Shown here in pieces: positions 15,450 to 23,952 of a stretch of 64,000 nt of DNA. The notes under the pieces were generated by a model. It did not search any database, was not told where the DNA came from, and saw only the letters and a program-made list of their open reading frames with translations. The stretch is from the NCBI GenBank assembly GCA_910586225.1, contig CAJUIL010000006.1:71529-135528 (forward strand), read 5' to 3'. Position 1 is the stretch's first letter. Every line of letters begins with the position of its first letter. Position numbers and translations under genes: made by a program. The stretch comes from an uncultured Eubacterium sp. (GTDB lineage Bacteria > Bacillota > Clostridia > Lachnospirales > Lachnospiraceae).

Positions 15450-15983
15450 TTGGAACGGGAGAAAAAATGGGTGCGCGATATTGTGCACTTCGGCTCTAAG
15501 AAGGCGGCGGATGCGTTGGTGCGGGAATATTATGATGATATTTACGCGTATGTGTATCGTCAGACAGGAAGCAGGGAGGATGCCTTGGATGTGACGCAGG
15601 AATGTTTTCTGGCAGCGTTTCGTTCCCTGTCCTCGTATGATCCCAAAAAGGCTGGGCTCCGCACCTGGCTGTATCATATTGCTTCTCATAAGGTGATTGA
15701 TTTTAAAAGGAAGAAACGAGAAGTGTATGTCTTGATGGAGGAGCAGGAAATTGCGGCTGAGCGGGATTTTGTGCAGGATATCCATAATCATGAGCTGCTC
15801 AGGCAGGTGGAGGAGTTTGTATGCGGTGTGGATCCGCAGATTCAGGAGGTATTTCGTCTGCGGGTATATGCGGAATATTCATTTCCGGAAATTGCGGCTG
15901 TCCTTGCGCAGCCGGAAGCGAAGATCAAGGCGCAGTATTACCGTCTGTCAGCAAGGCTCAGGAAGGAAATCGCGGATGCCTGA
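15450..15983 (+). CDS. ECF-type RNA polymerase sigma-70 factor
   Basis: A 177-residue sigma factor with only regions 2 and 4. Region 2 includes YDDIYAYVYRQTGSREDALDVTQECFLAAF and a DPKKAGLRTWLYHIASHKVIDFKR stretch (positions about 28-88); region 4 is the C-terminal helix-turn-helix near 125-175 (FRLRVYAEYSFPEIAAVL). The start is a TTG at 15450, chosen because GGGAGGTGA lies 5-8 bases upstream and no in-frame ATG fits. It heads a five-gene set with a membrane protein, an ABC ATPase and two permeases, and so probably turns on its own exporter operon in response to an envelope signal. Confidence 0.93.
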   Translation: MEREKKWVRDIVHFGSKKAADALVREYYDDIYAYVYRQTGSREDALDVTQECFLAAFRSLSSYDPKKAGLRTWLYHIASHKVIDFKRKKREVYVLMEEQEIAAERDFVQDIHNHELLRQVEEFVCGVDPQIQEVFRLRVYAEYSFPEIAAVLAQPEAKIKAQYYRLSARLRKEIADA

Positions 15984-16019
15984 ATGGGATTTATGATGTG
16001 AATAAAGGAGGTGCGGCTT

Positions 16020-16826
16020 ATGGAAAAAAAGAGAACGGAGCATTTGGACGAAAAAGACAGCAGCCTAAGAGAGGGAGGCTGCGGAAGCGGGAATTGGCAG
16101 ATGCAGGTGGACTACCCAGATGAGGAGGAGCGCGAAATGCATATTGCGCAGATTGTTGCACTTGGTATGCGTAGACCGCAGCGGCTTTCCAGTGCATTGT
16201 GCAGCTTGTGGGCAGCGGTCGGGATTCGGGGCATTTTCTTTGGAGTGTGGGACTGTATGCTGCTGGCGCTGCTGTTGGACGGGCTGCTTTGGGCGGCGGT
16301 GTATGAGACAGCTGCGTTTGGCACGGATATGCCGTGGGTGCTGGCGTTTTTGGCATCACCCGTCTTATATGCGCTGCTGCATCTTCTGACTATCTGGAAG
16401 GAGCAGATGGCGGGAATGTATCAGACGCTTATGGTGTGCAGGCTCTCGCTGCGTCAGATGACCGTGCTGCGGCTGCTGTTTGCCTGCGGTATTTCTGTCT
16501 TGCTTTTCGGCGGGTTTCATGTCTGGGCGGTTTGCGGCGCATGGGAGGGGATGTCTGTATACAGGCTGCTTGGACTGTCGGTATCGGCGCTGTTTTTCTA
16601 CGCCTGGATGCAGCTGCTGCTGGAATGGAGGTGGCGGCACCGGATATCTTATCTGGCGGCGCCAGCGATATGGAGCTGCTTGGGTCTTGTGCTTTTGCTG
16701 GGTGGATGGGATCTGCGGAGACTGGAAGGGATCCCGACGGTAACGCTGTTTTTGTGTGCGGGTGTTTGTATGGGGATGTACCTGGCAGCGTTAAAGCAGT
16801 ATTATTTCGAGCCGTGTACCGTGTGA
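16020..16826 (+). CDS. ECF-operon integral membrane protein, candidate anti-sigma partner
   Basis: Start at 16020, where AAAGGAGGTG precedes the ATG by 6 bases; an upstream in-frame GTG lies inside that ribosome site and is discounted. A 268-residue protein with a polar N-terminus of about 65 residues followed by six hydrophobic segments (about 67-105, 113-130, 150-175, 185-203, 212-230, 236-255). The position directly after the sigma gene is that of anti-sigma factors, but there is no zinc-finger HxxxCxxC motif and no recognised anti-sigma domain. Many ECF-linked ABC operons carry such polytopic proteins of unknown role. Function not recognised. Confidence 0.7.
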   Translation: MEKKRTEHLDEKDSSLREGGCGSGNWQMQVDYPDEEEREMHIAQIVALGMRRPQRLSSALCSLWAAVGIRGIFFGVWDCMLLALLLDGLLWAAVYETAAFGTDMPWVLAFLASPVLYALLHLLTIWKEQMAGMYQTLMVCRLSLRQMTVLRLLFACGISVLLFGGFHVWAVCGAWEGMSVYRLLGLSVSALFFYAWMQLLLEWRWRHRISYLAAPAIWSCLGLVLLLGGWDLRRLEGIPTVTLFLCAGVCMGMYLAALKQYYFEPCTV

Positions 16827-16883
16827 CGAAGGCTTACGATAAAAGAAAGCGATAAAAAAATAACGTAATAACAGGAGGGAATC

Positions 16884-17789
16884 ATGCTGTCAGTGGAACA
16901 CGTAACAAAAAAATATGGGAAGTTTACGGCGCTTTTTGATGTGAGCCTGACGTTTGAACAAGGTGTCTATGGGCTGCTGGCGCCGAATGGGGCAGGGAAG
17001 ACGACGCTGCTGAAAATGCTGGCGACGCTGCTGCGTCCGACAAGCGGGACGATCCGATGGGATGGGGAGGAGATTTTTGCAATGGGAGAGGAATACCGGG
17101 GACTGCTTGGCTATCTGCCGCAGGAATCCGGTTATTACAAAAATTATTCACCAAGACAGTTTTTGATGTATATAGCAGCGCTGCAGCGTATGGAGCGCGC
17201 AGCGGCAAGACGGCGTATCGACGAGTTGTTGGAGCAGGTATCACTGTCGGATGTAAGTCATAAAAAAATGCGGCAGTTTTCCGGCGGGATGCTGCAGCGG
17301 GTAGGGATCGCACAGGCGATGCTGCATGATCCAAGGCTGCTGATCCTAGATGAGCCGACGGCCGGATTGGATCCGAAGGAACGGGTACGTTTCCGTAATC
17401 TGATCCATCGGGCTGCGAGGAATCGGATCGTGATTTTGTCGACGCACATTGTGTCGGATATTGAGACGATCGCAGATCATATCGTGATGATACGTGATCA
17501 TAAAATAGCAGGATGTGAAGCGCCTGCCCATATTTGTGAAAGTATGCGGGGCAAGGTGTTTGAGGTTCCGGCGGATACGGTGCTGGCGGATGGGGAGTTT
17601 TTACTGAGCGAATGCCAGGGAGAGCACGGGACGATGCTTAGGATCGTATCAGAAGCCGGGGAAGCGGCATTTCGAGATCGACAGGGAGTCAGGCAGGCAG
17701 CGCCGAGCCTGGAGGATGCGTTTTTATATCTTTACAGGGACAGTATAAAGCAGGAGGAAAAAGATGAGCAGAGAGCTGATCGGGCATGA
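16884..17789 (+). CDS. ABC transporter ATP-binding protein (ECF operon)
   Basis: A 301-residue ABC ATPase. Walker A is APNGAGKTTLLKML (near residue 37), the Q-loop is in LGYLPQESGYYKNYSP, the signature is FSGGMLQRVGIAQAM and Walker B is LLILDEPTAGLDP. The last 80 residues form an accessory domain usual for drug- or lantibiotic-type exporters. AGGAGGG stands 4 bases from the ATG. It overlaps the following permease gene by 26 bases. Together with two permease-like proteins it forms an ABC-2 type exporter, probably for envelope stress or peptide resistance. The substrate is unknown. Confidence 0.92.
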   Translation: MLSVEHVTKKYGKFTALFDVSLTFEQGVYGLLAPNGAGKTTLLKMLATLLRPTSGTIRWDGEEIFAMGEEYRGLLGYLPQESGYYKNYSPRQFLMYIAALQRMERAAARRRIDELLEQVSLSDVSHKKMRQFSGGMLQRVGIAQAMLHDPRLLILDEPTAGLDPKERVRFRNLIHRAARNRIVILSTHIVSDIETIADHIVMIRDHKIAGCEAPAHICESMRGKVFEVPADTVLADGEFLLSECQGEHGTMLRIVSEAGEAAFRDRQGVRQAAPSLEDAFLYLYRDSIKQEEKDEQRADRA

Positions 17790-18912
17790 GTTGAAAAAGC
17801 TGTTCGGACTGCGGGCGCTGCATCTGTTTGTGCTTTTGTGCATAGGCTTTCAGCTGATGATGCTCATGAGCGGCAGGGACGGAGCAGCTTATGTATCGTA
17901 TGTCAGGCAAGCCAGGCAGACTGCGGGAGAACGGATGGGAGATGGATTTTCCAGACAGGTGTCAAGGCTTGCGGATTGTGAAGAAAAAGAGCGGTTGATG
18001 AGAGAGACGAAGGGAGCTGTGGATATTTTTGAAGCATATGATCCACATAAGACGGCACGTCTGCTTGCTGACAGCTGCCGGATGCGCGGATGGGTGGCGA
18101 AGGCTCTGGAGCGTAAATATGAACGGCAGGCTACGAGAGTCCATGCGCTTGCCAAAGCGGACGCTTCTTTAGAGGTAGCGGCGGCAGGTATGACGGATAC
18201 GCTGTTTGATATGTTGTTTTATAGATTGTGCAGAGGAAGCTTAACGTCAGGGCTGCTTACGGCGGTGTTTGCGGCACTGTATATTTGCGGAAGCGAGCAG
18301 ATGGAGCGGACGTGGCAGACGGTCTATGCGACACGGCGCGGGCGGTGGATCCAGCGGGAAAAGCTGCTGGCAGGACTATTGTATACGGCGGCAGCGTATA
18401 GCGTGACAGCTGTGGTTTCCTGTGTGGCCTTCGCGTATGTCTGGCGGCTGGGAGATATTTGGAATGCAGATATGGCTACCCAGTTTTATACAATACGTAT
18501 GATGGGGATGCGTCTGCCATTTGTGCCGTGGGCGGATATGACGCTGCGGGAGTATCTTGCGGCGACGCTTGCGCTCGGTGGGGCAGTCATTGTAGCATTT
18601 TACCTGCTTGGCTACGCAGCTGCATTGTTTTTGAAAAACAGCCTTGTGGCGTTTGCTGTGCTGCTTACAGCGTCTGCGCTTTTGTTGGAGCTGTCGATGC
18701 TGTCAGGGGATTCGGGCAGCTGGGGGATTTATGCGCTATCGATGTGGAGTCCGGTCATGGTCTGGTGGTCGCAGCCATTGTGGTTTTCTGATATGGGCAT
18801 CAACGCGGTCGTGCCATGGCAGGAGTGCATGGCGAGCGGCCTTTGCCTGCTTGCGGCGGTGGCTCTTTTACGTAGCGGATGTTGGTATTTTTACAGGAAG
18901 GATCTGCGTTAG
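17764..18912 (+). CDS. ABC-2 type permease-like membrane protein (first)
   Basis: A 382-residue membrane protein starting inside the ATPase gene (26-base overlap) behind AGGAGGAAAAAG. There is one N-terminal hydrophobic segment (about 17-34), a long polar alpha-helical loop of about 110 residues rich in Arg, Lys and Glu, then five hydrophobic segments (about 160-180, 200-225, 265-290, 295-315, 350-372). One helix, a large outer loop, and then a helix cluster is the layout of permeases paired with lantibiotic or stress exporters. It is recognised by context and topology, not by a conserved motif. Confidence 0.78.
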   Translation: MSRELIGHELKKLFGLRALHLFVLLCIGFQLMMLMSGRDGAAYVSYVRQARQTAGERMGDGFSRQVSRLADCEEKERLMRETKGAVDIFEAYDPHKTARLLADSCRMRGWVAKALERKYERQATRVHALAKADASLEVAAAGMTDTLFDMLFYRLCRGSLTSGLLTAVFAALYICGSEQMERTWQTVYATRRGRWIQREKLLAGLLYTAAAYSVTAVVSCVAFAYVWRLGDIWNADMATQFYTIRMMGMRLPFVPWADMTLREYLAATLALGGAVIVAFYLLGYAAALFLKNSLVAFAVLLTASALLLELSMLSGDSGSWGIYALSMWSPVMVWWSQPLWFSDMGINAVVPWQECMASGLCLLAAVALLRSGCWYFYRKDLR

Positions 18913-18937
18913 AGCATGATATGGAAAGGAGTACGCG

Positions 18938-20143
18938 ATGCTGTGGGAAGAGATGAAAAAGATTTGGCGTCCTGGGATGGTGCTGCTGCTTCTGCTTTTG
19001 GGAGTGGTTTTTTACACGATGTTTCTGGAATTTTATATCAGGTATTTTCCAAACGGGCCTTATAACACCGGGATGCTGGAGGAAGGAAAAAGGCTGGTTT
19101 TAACATATGGAACAAACCTATCTCAAAAAGAGATGGCGGAGCTTGAAAAAGAGATTTCGGCGCTTCGCAGTCAGGCCGATCGTTATGTGCGGGAAAGTGA
19201 GATTGGTAAAAAGCATGGATTGGAAACATATGAGCAGTATGATGCATTTATGAGAGAAGCTTCTCAGGCAGCTTCTGCAGAGGGCGTCGGTGCGGATCAG
19301 AAGAAAAACTACAAGGACAGTATGCGGCTGCGCCAGTATTTGCAGGATGAAAAAATGCACAATATAGAAGAGAGGCTGTATGCGGCCTGCTGGTTTGTGG
19401 AAACATATCACGCAAAGGAAACGTATGGGCCGCAGTTTGAATTGACCGGGGCAAGTACGAAGGAGCAGCCGCACGCAAAGCTGTTTTACGCAGACGACAA
19501 GAAATGGCAGAATATCCTGCCGTATGAGGTGCCGCTGGCTGCCAGTGCCTATGCTGGATATCTGCTTGTCTGGATCTGCGTGTCGGTCTGTATCCTGCTG
19601 TCTCCGCTTCTGGTACGCGACCGTATGAGCCGGATGCGTTCGCTGCAGTACAGCTCTAGGCGCGGACGTGGTATTTACCGCAGTCAGCTTGCGGCGGTGA
19701 TACTTTCGGCGCTTCTTGTGACTGCAGGGAACCTGGCTGTATTTGGCGGCCTGTTTTTAACGAGAGGGACGGCTGTGTTTTTCCCGTGCAGAATGTATTC
19801 TTTTGCGGTGATGCAGCTTTGCTGGCCGGACTGGACGCATGGTGCATGGTGCCTGATGCTGGTGTTTCTTTGTTATTTGATGGCGGTTGGAACGGCAGGT
19901 ATCGTTTTTTGCCTGGCGCAGGGAAGCAGGAATTATGTGATCATGCTGCTGCGGATCGTGCCGCTTGCGACGGCGCTTGCGCTCTTTTGTCCAAAGCTTA
20001 TGGAAAATGCTTTTTATTTTGGCAACAAGCTGTACCAGCTCAGCGGTATACCGTATGTGGAGCTTTGGAGCGCCGGAGCGGTATTTGTCGTCGGTATGGG
20101 GCTGTGTGCCTTAGGCTGCAGGCAGTTCAAAAAGGATGTGTAA
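18938..20143 (+). CDS. ABC-2 type permease-like membrane protein (second)
   Basis: A 401-residue protein with the same layout as its neighbour: one helix at about 9-30, a long polar and helical extracytoplasmic segment (about 45-185) with coiled-coil character (EMAELEKEISALRSQ), then six hydrophobic segments (about 195-222, 240-262, 285-300, 312-332, 335-355, 370-390). The two are weakly similar in plan and may form a heterodimeric membrane channel for the upstream ATPase. GGAAAGGAG lies before the ATG. Transcription probably ends after it, though no clear terminator is visible between 20144 and 20250. Confidence 0.78.
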   Translation: MLWEEMKKIWRPGMVLLLLLLGVVFYTMFLEFYIRYFPNGPYNTGMLEEGKRLVLTYGTNLSQKEMAELEKEISALRSQADRYVRESEIGKKHGLETYEQYDAFMREASQAASAEGVGADQKKNYKDSMRLRQYLQDEKMHNIEERLYAACWFVETYHAKETYGPQFELTGASTKEQPHAKLFYADDKKWQNILPYEVPLAASAYAGYLLVWICVSVCILLSPLLVRDRMSRMRSLQYSSRRGRGIYRSQLAAVILSALLVTAGNLAVFGGLFLTRGTAVFFPCRMYSFAVMQLCWPDWTHGAWCLMLVFLCYLMAVGTAGIVFCLAQGSRNYVIMLLRIVPLATALALFCPKLMENAFYFGNKLYQLSGIPYVELWSAGAVFVVGMGLCALGCRQFKKDV

Positions 20144-20256
20144 AAAATGGCAGGAGCCGTGCAATTTGACAAAAGTACGTTTTGGAAATAAAAAAAGCTT
20201 GTGCATTCGGCAGAAAAAAATTGGAAAATTGATCAAAATCCTGTGGATTCTGGAAG

Positions 20257-20285
20257 TTGACGTTTGGGCGTTCTCATGTAATAAT
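20257..20285 (+). promoter_or_regulatory. probable promoter and 135-base leader of the 57-residue ORF
   Basis: TTGACG at 20257-20262, 17-base spacer, AATAAT at 20280-20285. The leader up to 20420 contains the direct repeat GTTCAGAC (about 20344 and 20364) and GTTGT/ACAAC arms. The untranslated stretch from 20144 to 20420 holds nothing else that I recognise. Confidence 0.45.
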
Positions 20286-20420
20286 ATGCCAGAGCAGTAA
20301 ATATCTGCAGCAGTCTATGCAAGATGCAGGTACGGCTGCAGTTGTTCAGACCCGTGCAGCAGTTCAGACAACCCTTGGACAGCTACGGAACCGTCATTGA
20401 CGGAGAAAAGGAGGTTATGG

Positions 20421-20594
20421 ATGATGAATCAGGAATACTGTGTTTATAAGGCAAGCCCAAGCGGGATTCAAAAGCCGCTTTACTACGGAAGCGAAAAAGA
20501 TTGCCGAAGCTTTTGTGAACGGAAGGATTACGAATATATAGATGAGCAACAGGTGGTGTGGTATTTGGAAATTGCAAGCTGCGGGGAAAGGTAA
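20421..20594 (+). CDS. small hypothetical protein, 57 residues
   Basis: AAAGGAGG at 20407-20414 precedes ATG codons at 20421 and 20424; an upstream in-frame TTG is discounted because it lies before the ribosome site. The soluble protein is rich in Tyr, Cys and charged residues (for example NQEYCVYKASPSG and CRSFCERKDYEY), with four cysteines that could bind metal or form disulfides. Its own promoter and a strong terminator mark it as a single-gene transcript. The family is not recognised. Confidence 0.7.
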   Translation: MMNQEYCVYKASPSGIQKPLYYGSEKDCRSFCERKDYEYIDEQQVVWYLEIASCGER

Positions 20595-20606
20595 CCGCAT
20601 AAGCAG

Positions 20607-20651
20607 CCCCCTGCAGTTGTCTGTTTAGACATCTGCAGGGGGAATTTTTTT
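20607..20651 (+). terminator. intrinsic terminator after the 57-residue gene
   Basis: CCCCCTGCAG (20607-20616) pairs with CTGCAGGGGG (20633-20642); an inner TGTCT/AGACA pair extends the stem; AATTTTTTT follows. Confidence 0.9.
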
Positions 20652-20657
20652 ATTTTC

Positions 20658-20687
20658 GTATGCATATGATTAAGCTGGAAAAAAGTG
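20658..20687 (+). promoter_or_regulatory. possible forespore (sigma-F/G type) promoter of spoIIR
   Basis: GTATG at 20658-20662, 14-base spacer, then GGAAAAAAG from 20677. This loosely fits the GYATA / GGnnAnA pattern of forespore sigma factors, as spoIIR is a sigma-F gene in Bacillus. Matches are incomplete. Confidence 0.3.
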
Positions 20688-20758
20688 GTTAGGATTAGAA
20701 GTAAGAAGGCGGCTTTCAAGCATAGCCGCGGATTATTTTGATCGGGAGGATTTTGTAA

Positions 20759-21400
20759 ATGAAAGCTTTTTTCCATAAATATCAAGCAGCAATCGAAACG
20801 TTTTTTTTAATCCTGCTTCTGGCGGGCGGATGCGTATGGAAATATCAGGAGATCCGGGCGCAGCAGTTACAGCAGGACATTGCGCAGAAGATCCTGCGAT
20901 TTCATGTACGCGCAAACAGCGACAGCAGTGCGGACCAGGCGTTAAAGCTCAAGGTGCGGGATGCCGTTGGCGCCCGGATGCAGCAGGAGCTTGCAGGGGT
21001 AAACGACAGAGAGGAATGTACCAGGATCGTACAGGCACAGCTTGCGCAGATCATTGCTGCGGCGGAGCAGACGATACAGCAGGAGGGATATGACTATCCG
21101 GTCGACGCACAGATAGAAACAGTGGAATTTCCGCAGAAAACATATGGAAATTATACATTCCCGGCAGGGGAGTATCTGGCGCTGAATGTGGTGATCGGAA
21201 GCGGAAAGGGACAGAACTGGTGGTGCGTGATGTATCCAAACCTGTGCTTTCGCGGTGCGGTGTATGAGGTGGTAGAAGATGAGGCAAAAAAATCCCTGCA
21301 GCAGGTATTGGACGAGGATGAATATGACGCGGTACTCAAAAGCGGAAAATATAAGGTGCGGTTCCAATATCTGGATTTTTTCAATCGGTTTTTAGATTAA
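20759..21400 (+). CDS. spoIIR: stage II sporulation protein R
   Basis: A 213-residue exported signalling protein. An N-terminal hydrophobic anchor or signal (about 12-27) is followed by the family hallmark KILRFHVRANSDSSADQALK and LKVRDAV, and later by YLALNVVIGSGKGQNWWCVMYP with the conserved Trp-Cys pair. In Bacillus SpoIIR is made in the forespore and secreted to trigger SpoIIGA to process pro-sigma-E in the mother cell, linking the two compartments. GGGAGGA lies 8 bases before the ATG. Its presence shows that the host lineage forms spores or did so recently. It is monocistronic, flanked by hairpins. Confidence 0.95.
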   Translation: MKAFFHKYQAAIETFFLILLLAGGCVWKYQEIRAQQLQQDIAQKILRFHVRANSDSSADQALKLKVRDAVGARMQQELAGVNDREECTRIVQAQLAQIIAAAEQTIQQEGYDYPVDAQIETVEFPQKTYGNYTFPAGEYLALNVVIGSGKGQNWWCVMYPNLCFRGAVYEVVEDEAKKSLQQVLDEDEYDAVLKSGKYKVRFQYLDFFNRFLD

Positions 21401-21405
21401 AAAAG

Positions 21406-21446
21406 GAAGTGTAAAGCTGCTGGCGATCAGATGGGCTTTACACTTC
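21406..21446 (+). terminator. hairpin after spoIIR
   Basis: GAAGTGTAAAGC (21406-21417) pairs perfectly over 12 bp with GCTTTACACTTC (21435-21446). The following sequence has only a four-T run, so termination may be leaky. Confidence 0.65.
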
Positions 21447-21455
21447 GGTTCCGTT

Positions 21456-21562
21456 TTATTCTTTGATAATATCCAATTCAGTGAGATTAATAGCAGATGC
21501 CGTTAGTATCACTTTTAATTCAATATAACGGCCTTATCAATGATATCAGTTATTTCAGTCAT
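21456..21562 (-). pseudogene. remnant of a small gene related to the ORF at 50203-50370
   Basis: On the minus strand an ATG at 21562 behind AAAGGT opens MTEITDIIDKA; after a one-base shift the frame continues RYIELKVILTASAINLTEL and ends DIIKE with TAA at 21456. The second part matches the tail RYIALKVILTSSGINLTEI of the small ORF at 50.2 kb at most positions. The 107-base length is not a multiple of three and the conserved frame is closed upstream, so this copy is broken, with an apparent internal deletion. The rest of 21563-21688 shows nothing recognisable. Confidence 0.6.
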
Positions 21563-21688
21563 TTCTATTACCTTTATAGATAATCACCGCCTTTTTGATG
21601 GATCAGTTGTTTCTTAGAATGATGATATCATGTTGTATCATGTGTGTAAAGGAGGATTGGTTTATTCTGCGTAAAACCGGATATCCTC

Positions 21689-21717
21689 TTGAACAATACC
21701 GTCAGTAATGGTATGAT
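21689..21717 (+). promoter_or_regulatory. sigma-A promoter of the nucleotidyltransferase gene
   Basis: TTGAAC at 21689-21694, 17-base spacer, TATGAT at 21712-21717; the ATG follows at 21757. Confidence 0.7.
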
Positions 21718-21756
21718 AAATACGTCATTTTGAAAAACGAAGGAGGATGCGAAGGT

Positions 21757-22662
21757 ATGAAAGATATAGCGCTTGTCATTATGGCCGCAGGCATTGGCTC
21801 ACGTTATGGAGCTGGCATTAAGCAGCTGCAGAAGGTAGGCCCGCAGGGGGAAATTATTATTGATTATTCAATTCACGACGCATTGGAAGCAGGATTTACA
21901 AAAGTAATATTTATTATTCGAAAGGATATCGAGGCGGAATTTAAGGAGGTTATCGGTGCAAGAATTGAAAAGGTCTGCCCGGTGAAATATGTGTTCCAGG
22001 ATAAAAACGATCTGCCGCAGGGCTTTTCGTGCCCAGACGGACGCGTGAAGCCGTGGGGAACCGGACACGCGGTATTGGCCTGCCGGGACATCCTGGATGT
22101 GCCGTTTGCAGTCATTAACGCGGACGATTATTATGGAAAAACGGCATTTCAAAATGTATACCATTTTTTAAAGGAACATGAAAATACGGCCGGACAGTAT
22201 TGTATGGCCGGATTTGAGATCCAAAATACTTTAAGCGAAAACGGTGCCGTAACACGCGGTATCTGTGAGACAAATGCGCAGGATGAGCTGGTCAAGGTTG
22301 TAGAGACTGGGGGGATTATGCGTGCGCAGTCCGGAGAAATCCGTACAGAAGATGGATCTGTGCTGGCGGGCGAGACGCCGGCTTCGATGAATCTGTGGGG
22401 ATTGACGCCGGATTTTATACCGGTGTTACAGGAAAAATTTGTAGAGTTTCTGCAGCAGACAGATGCTTCGGATATGAAAGCGGAATATCTGCTTCCGGCA
22501 GTTATTGACGGGATGCTTCAATGCGGGCAGGCAGTTGTGAAGGTACTTCCGACACCGGATAAATGGTTCGGCGTTACGTACGCAGAGGATAAGGACAGCG
22601 TGGTAGAGGCGTTTCGCCAGCTGACCGCTGCGGGTGTATACGGCGGAAGGCTTTGGGATTAG
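21757..22662 (+). CDS. sugar-phosphate nucleotidyltransferase
   Basis: A 301-residue protein with the NTP-transferase fold. The N-terminal nucleotide loop reads MAAGIGSRYGAGIKQL and the metal/NTP motif VINADDYYGKTAF lies near residue 118. Such enzymes join a sugar-1-phosphate to an NTP to make activated sugars. The start at 21757 is preferred over an upstream TTG because AGGAGG lies 10 bases before it. It is followed by a UDP-sugar-dehydrogenase-type gene only 16 bases later, so both probably supply precursors for a surface polysaccharide. The exact sugar and nucleotide cannot be read off. Confidence 0.85.
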   Translation: MKDIALVIMAAGIGSRYGAGIKQLQKVGPQGEIIIDYSIHDALEAGFTKVIFIIRKDIEAEFKEVIGARIEKVCPVKYVFQDKNDLPQGFSCPDGRVKPWGTGHAVLACRDILDVPFAVINADDYYGKTAFQNVYHFLKEHENTAGQYCMAGFEIQNTLSENGAVTRGICETNAQDELVKVVETGGIMRAQSGEIRTEDGSVLAGETPASMNLWGLTPDFIPVLQEKFVEFLQQTDASDMKAEYLLPAVIDGMLQCGQAVVKVLPTPDKWFGVTYAEDKDSVVEAFRQLTAAGVYGGRLWD

Positions 22663-22678
22663 GCAGGGAGACGGACAA

Positions 22679-23908
22679 ATGAAAATAGCAGTAGCGGGAA
22701 CCGGATATGTGGGCTTGTCGCTGGCAGTCCTGCTGTCACAGCGGCATACTGTGACGGCGGTGGATATCCAGCCAGAAAAGGTGGCCCTGATCAATGAGAG
22801 AAAGTCGCCGATCATCGACGCGGATATTACGGACTTTCTGAAGCGGAAAAATCTGCGGCTCCATGCGGTTACGGATGGTACGCAGGCTTACCGGGATGCG
22901 GATTTTGTCATTGTATCCACGCCGACTAACTATGACCCGAAAATGAATTATTTTGATACTTCGTCTGTCGAGGAGGTCATACAGACGGTGACCAGGCTGA
23001 ACCCGAATGCAGTGATCGTGGTCAAGTCTACGGTTCCGGTCGGCTTTACAAAGGAAGCCGGAAAAAAATACGCAACCGGGCGGATCTTATTTTCGCCGGA
23101 ATTTTTGCGCGAGGGACACGCGCTGCATGACAATTTGTATCCGTCCAGAATTATTGTCGGAAGCTTGGGCGCGGATATGCGTAAACAGGCGGAGGAATTT
23201 GCGGGCCTTTTATGCGAGGGAGCGCAGAAGAAGGATATTCCGGTGCTGTATATGGAGTCGACGGAGGCGGAGGCAGTCAAGCTGTTTGCCAATACTTATC
23301 TGGCGCTGCGCGTTTCGTATTTTAATGAGCTGGATACGTATGCGGAGCTGCGCGGACTCAATACGAGGCATATTATCGAAGGGGTCTGCCTTGACCCGCG
23401 GATCGGAGAGCAGTATAATAATCCGTCCTTTGGTTACGGCGGCTACTGTCTGCCAAAAGATACAAAACAGCTTTTGGCAAATTATAAAGATGTGCCGGAA
23501 AACCTGATCGAAGCGATCGTGGAATCCAACCGGACACGCAAGGACTTTGTGGCGGAGCAGATATTGACAAAGGGCGGCTATTATGAGAAAAACAGCAGCA
23601 GGGGGCTGAACGGCCTGCCAGGAAACGCGTGTGTTGTCGGTATTTACCGTCTGACTATGAAGGCGGATTCGGATAATTTCAGGCAAAGCTCAATCCAGGG
23701 CGTGATGAAGCGCATCAAAGCAAAGGGAGCGACGGTCATTGTATTTGAGCCGACGCTGCATGAGGAACTGTTTTTTGGCAGCGAGGTTGTCCGCAGCCTG
23801 GATGAGTTTAAAAAGCGGTCAGACGTGATCGTGGCAAACCGTTTTGCAGCGGAGCTGGAGGATGTGTCGGAGAAAGTATATACGCGTGATCTGTATGGCA
23901 GGGATTGA
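22679..23908 (+). CDS. UDP-glucose/GDP-mannose dehydrogenase family protein (nucleotide-sugar dehydrogenase)
   Basis: A 409-residue protein; start at 22679 behind GGGAG, just before the Rossmann motif GTGYVG (MKIAVAGTGYVGLSLAV). Three domains typical of UDP-glucose 6-dehydrogenases are visible: NAD-binding (1-185), central helical (about 190-285) with the catalytic cysteine motif GYGGYCLPKDTKQL (Cys near 257), and the C-terminal UDP-binding domain. The reaction is NAD-dependent four-electron oxidation of a nucleotide-sugar C6 to the uronic acid. It lies in one operon with the upstream nucleotidyltransferase, consistent with acidic surface polysaccharide synthesis. Confidence 0.9.
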   Translation: MKIAVAGTGYVGLSLAVLLSQRHTVTAVDIQPEKVALINERKSPIIDADITDFLKRKNLRLHAVTDGTQAYRDADFVIVSTPTNYDPKMNYFDTSSVEEVIQTVTRLNPNAVIVVKSTVPVGFTKEAGKKYATGRILFSPEFLREGHALHDNLYPSRIIVGSLGADMRKQAEEFAGLLCEGAQKKDIPVLYMESTEAEAVKLFANTYLALRVSYFNELDTYAELRGLNTRHIIEGVCLDPRIGEQYNNPSFGYGGYCLPKDTKQLLANYKDVPENLIEAIVESNRTRKDFVAEQILTKGGYYEKNSSRGLNGLPGNACVVGIYRLTMKADSDNFRQSSIQGVMKRIKAKGATVIVFEPTLHEELFFGSEVVRSLDEFKKRSDVIVANRFAAELEDVSEKVYTRDLYGRD

Positions 23909-23952
23909 CAAATTGCGGTGGATATATAAAATAAATAGGAGGTGATTTCAGC

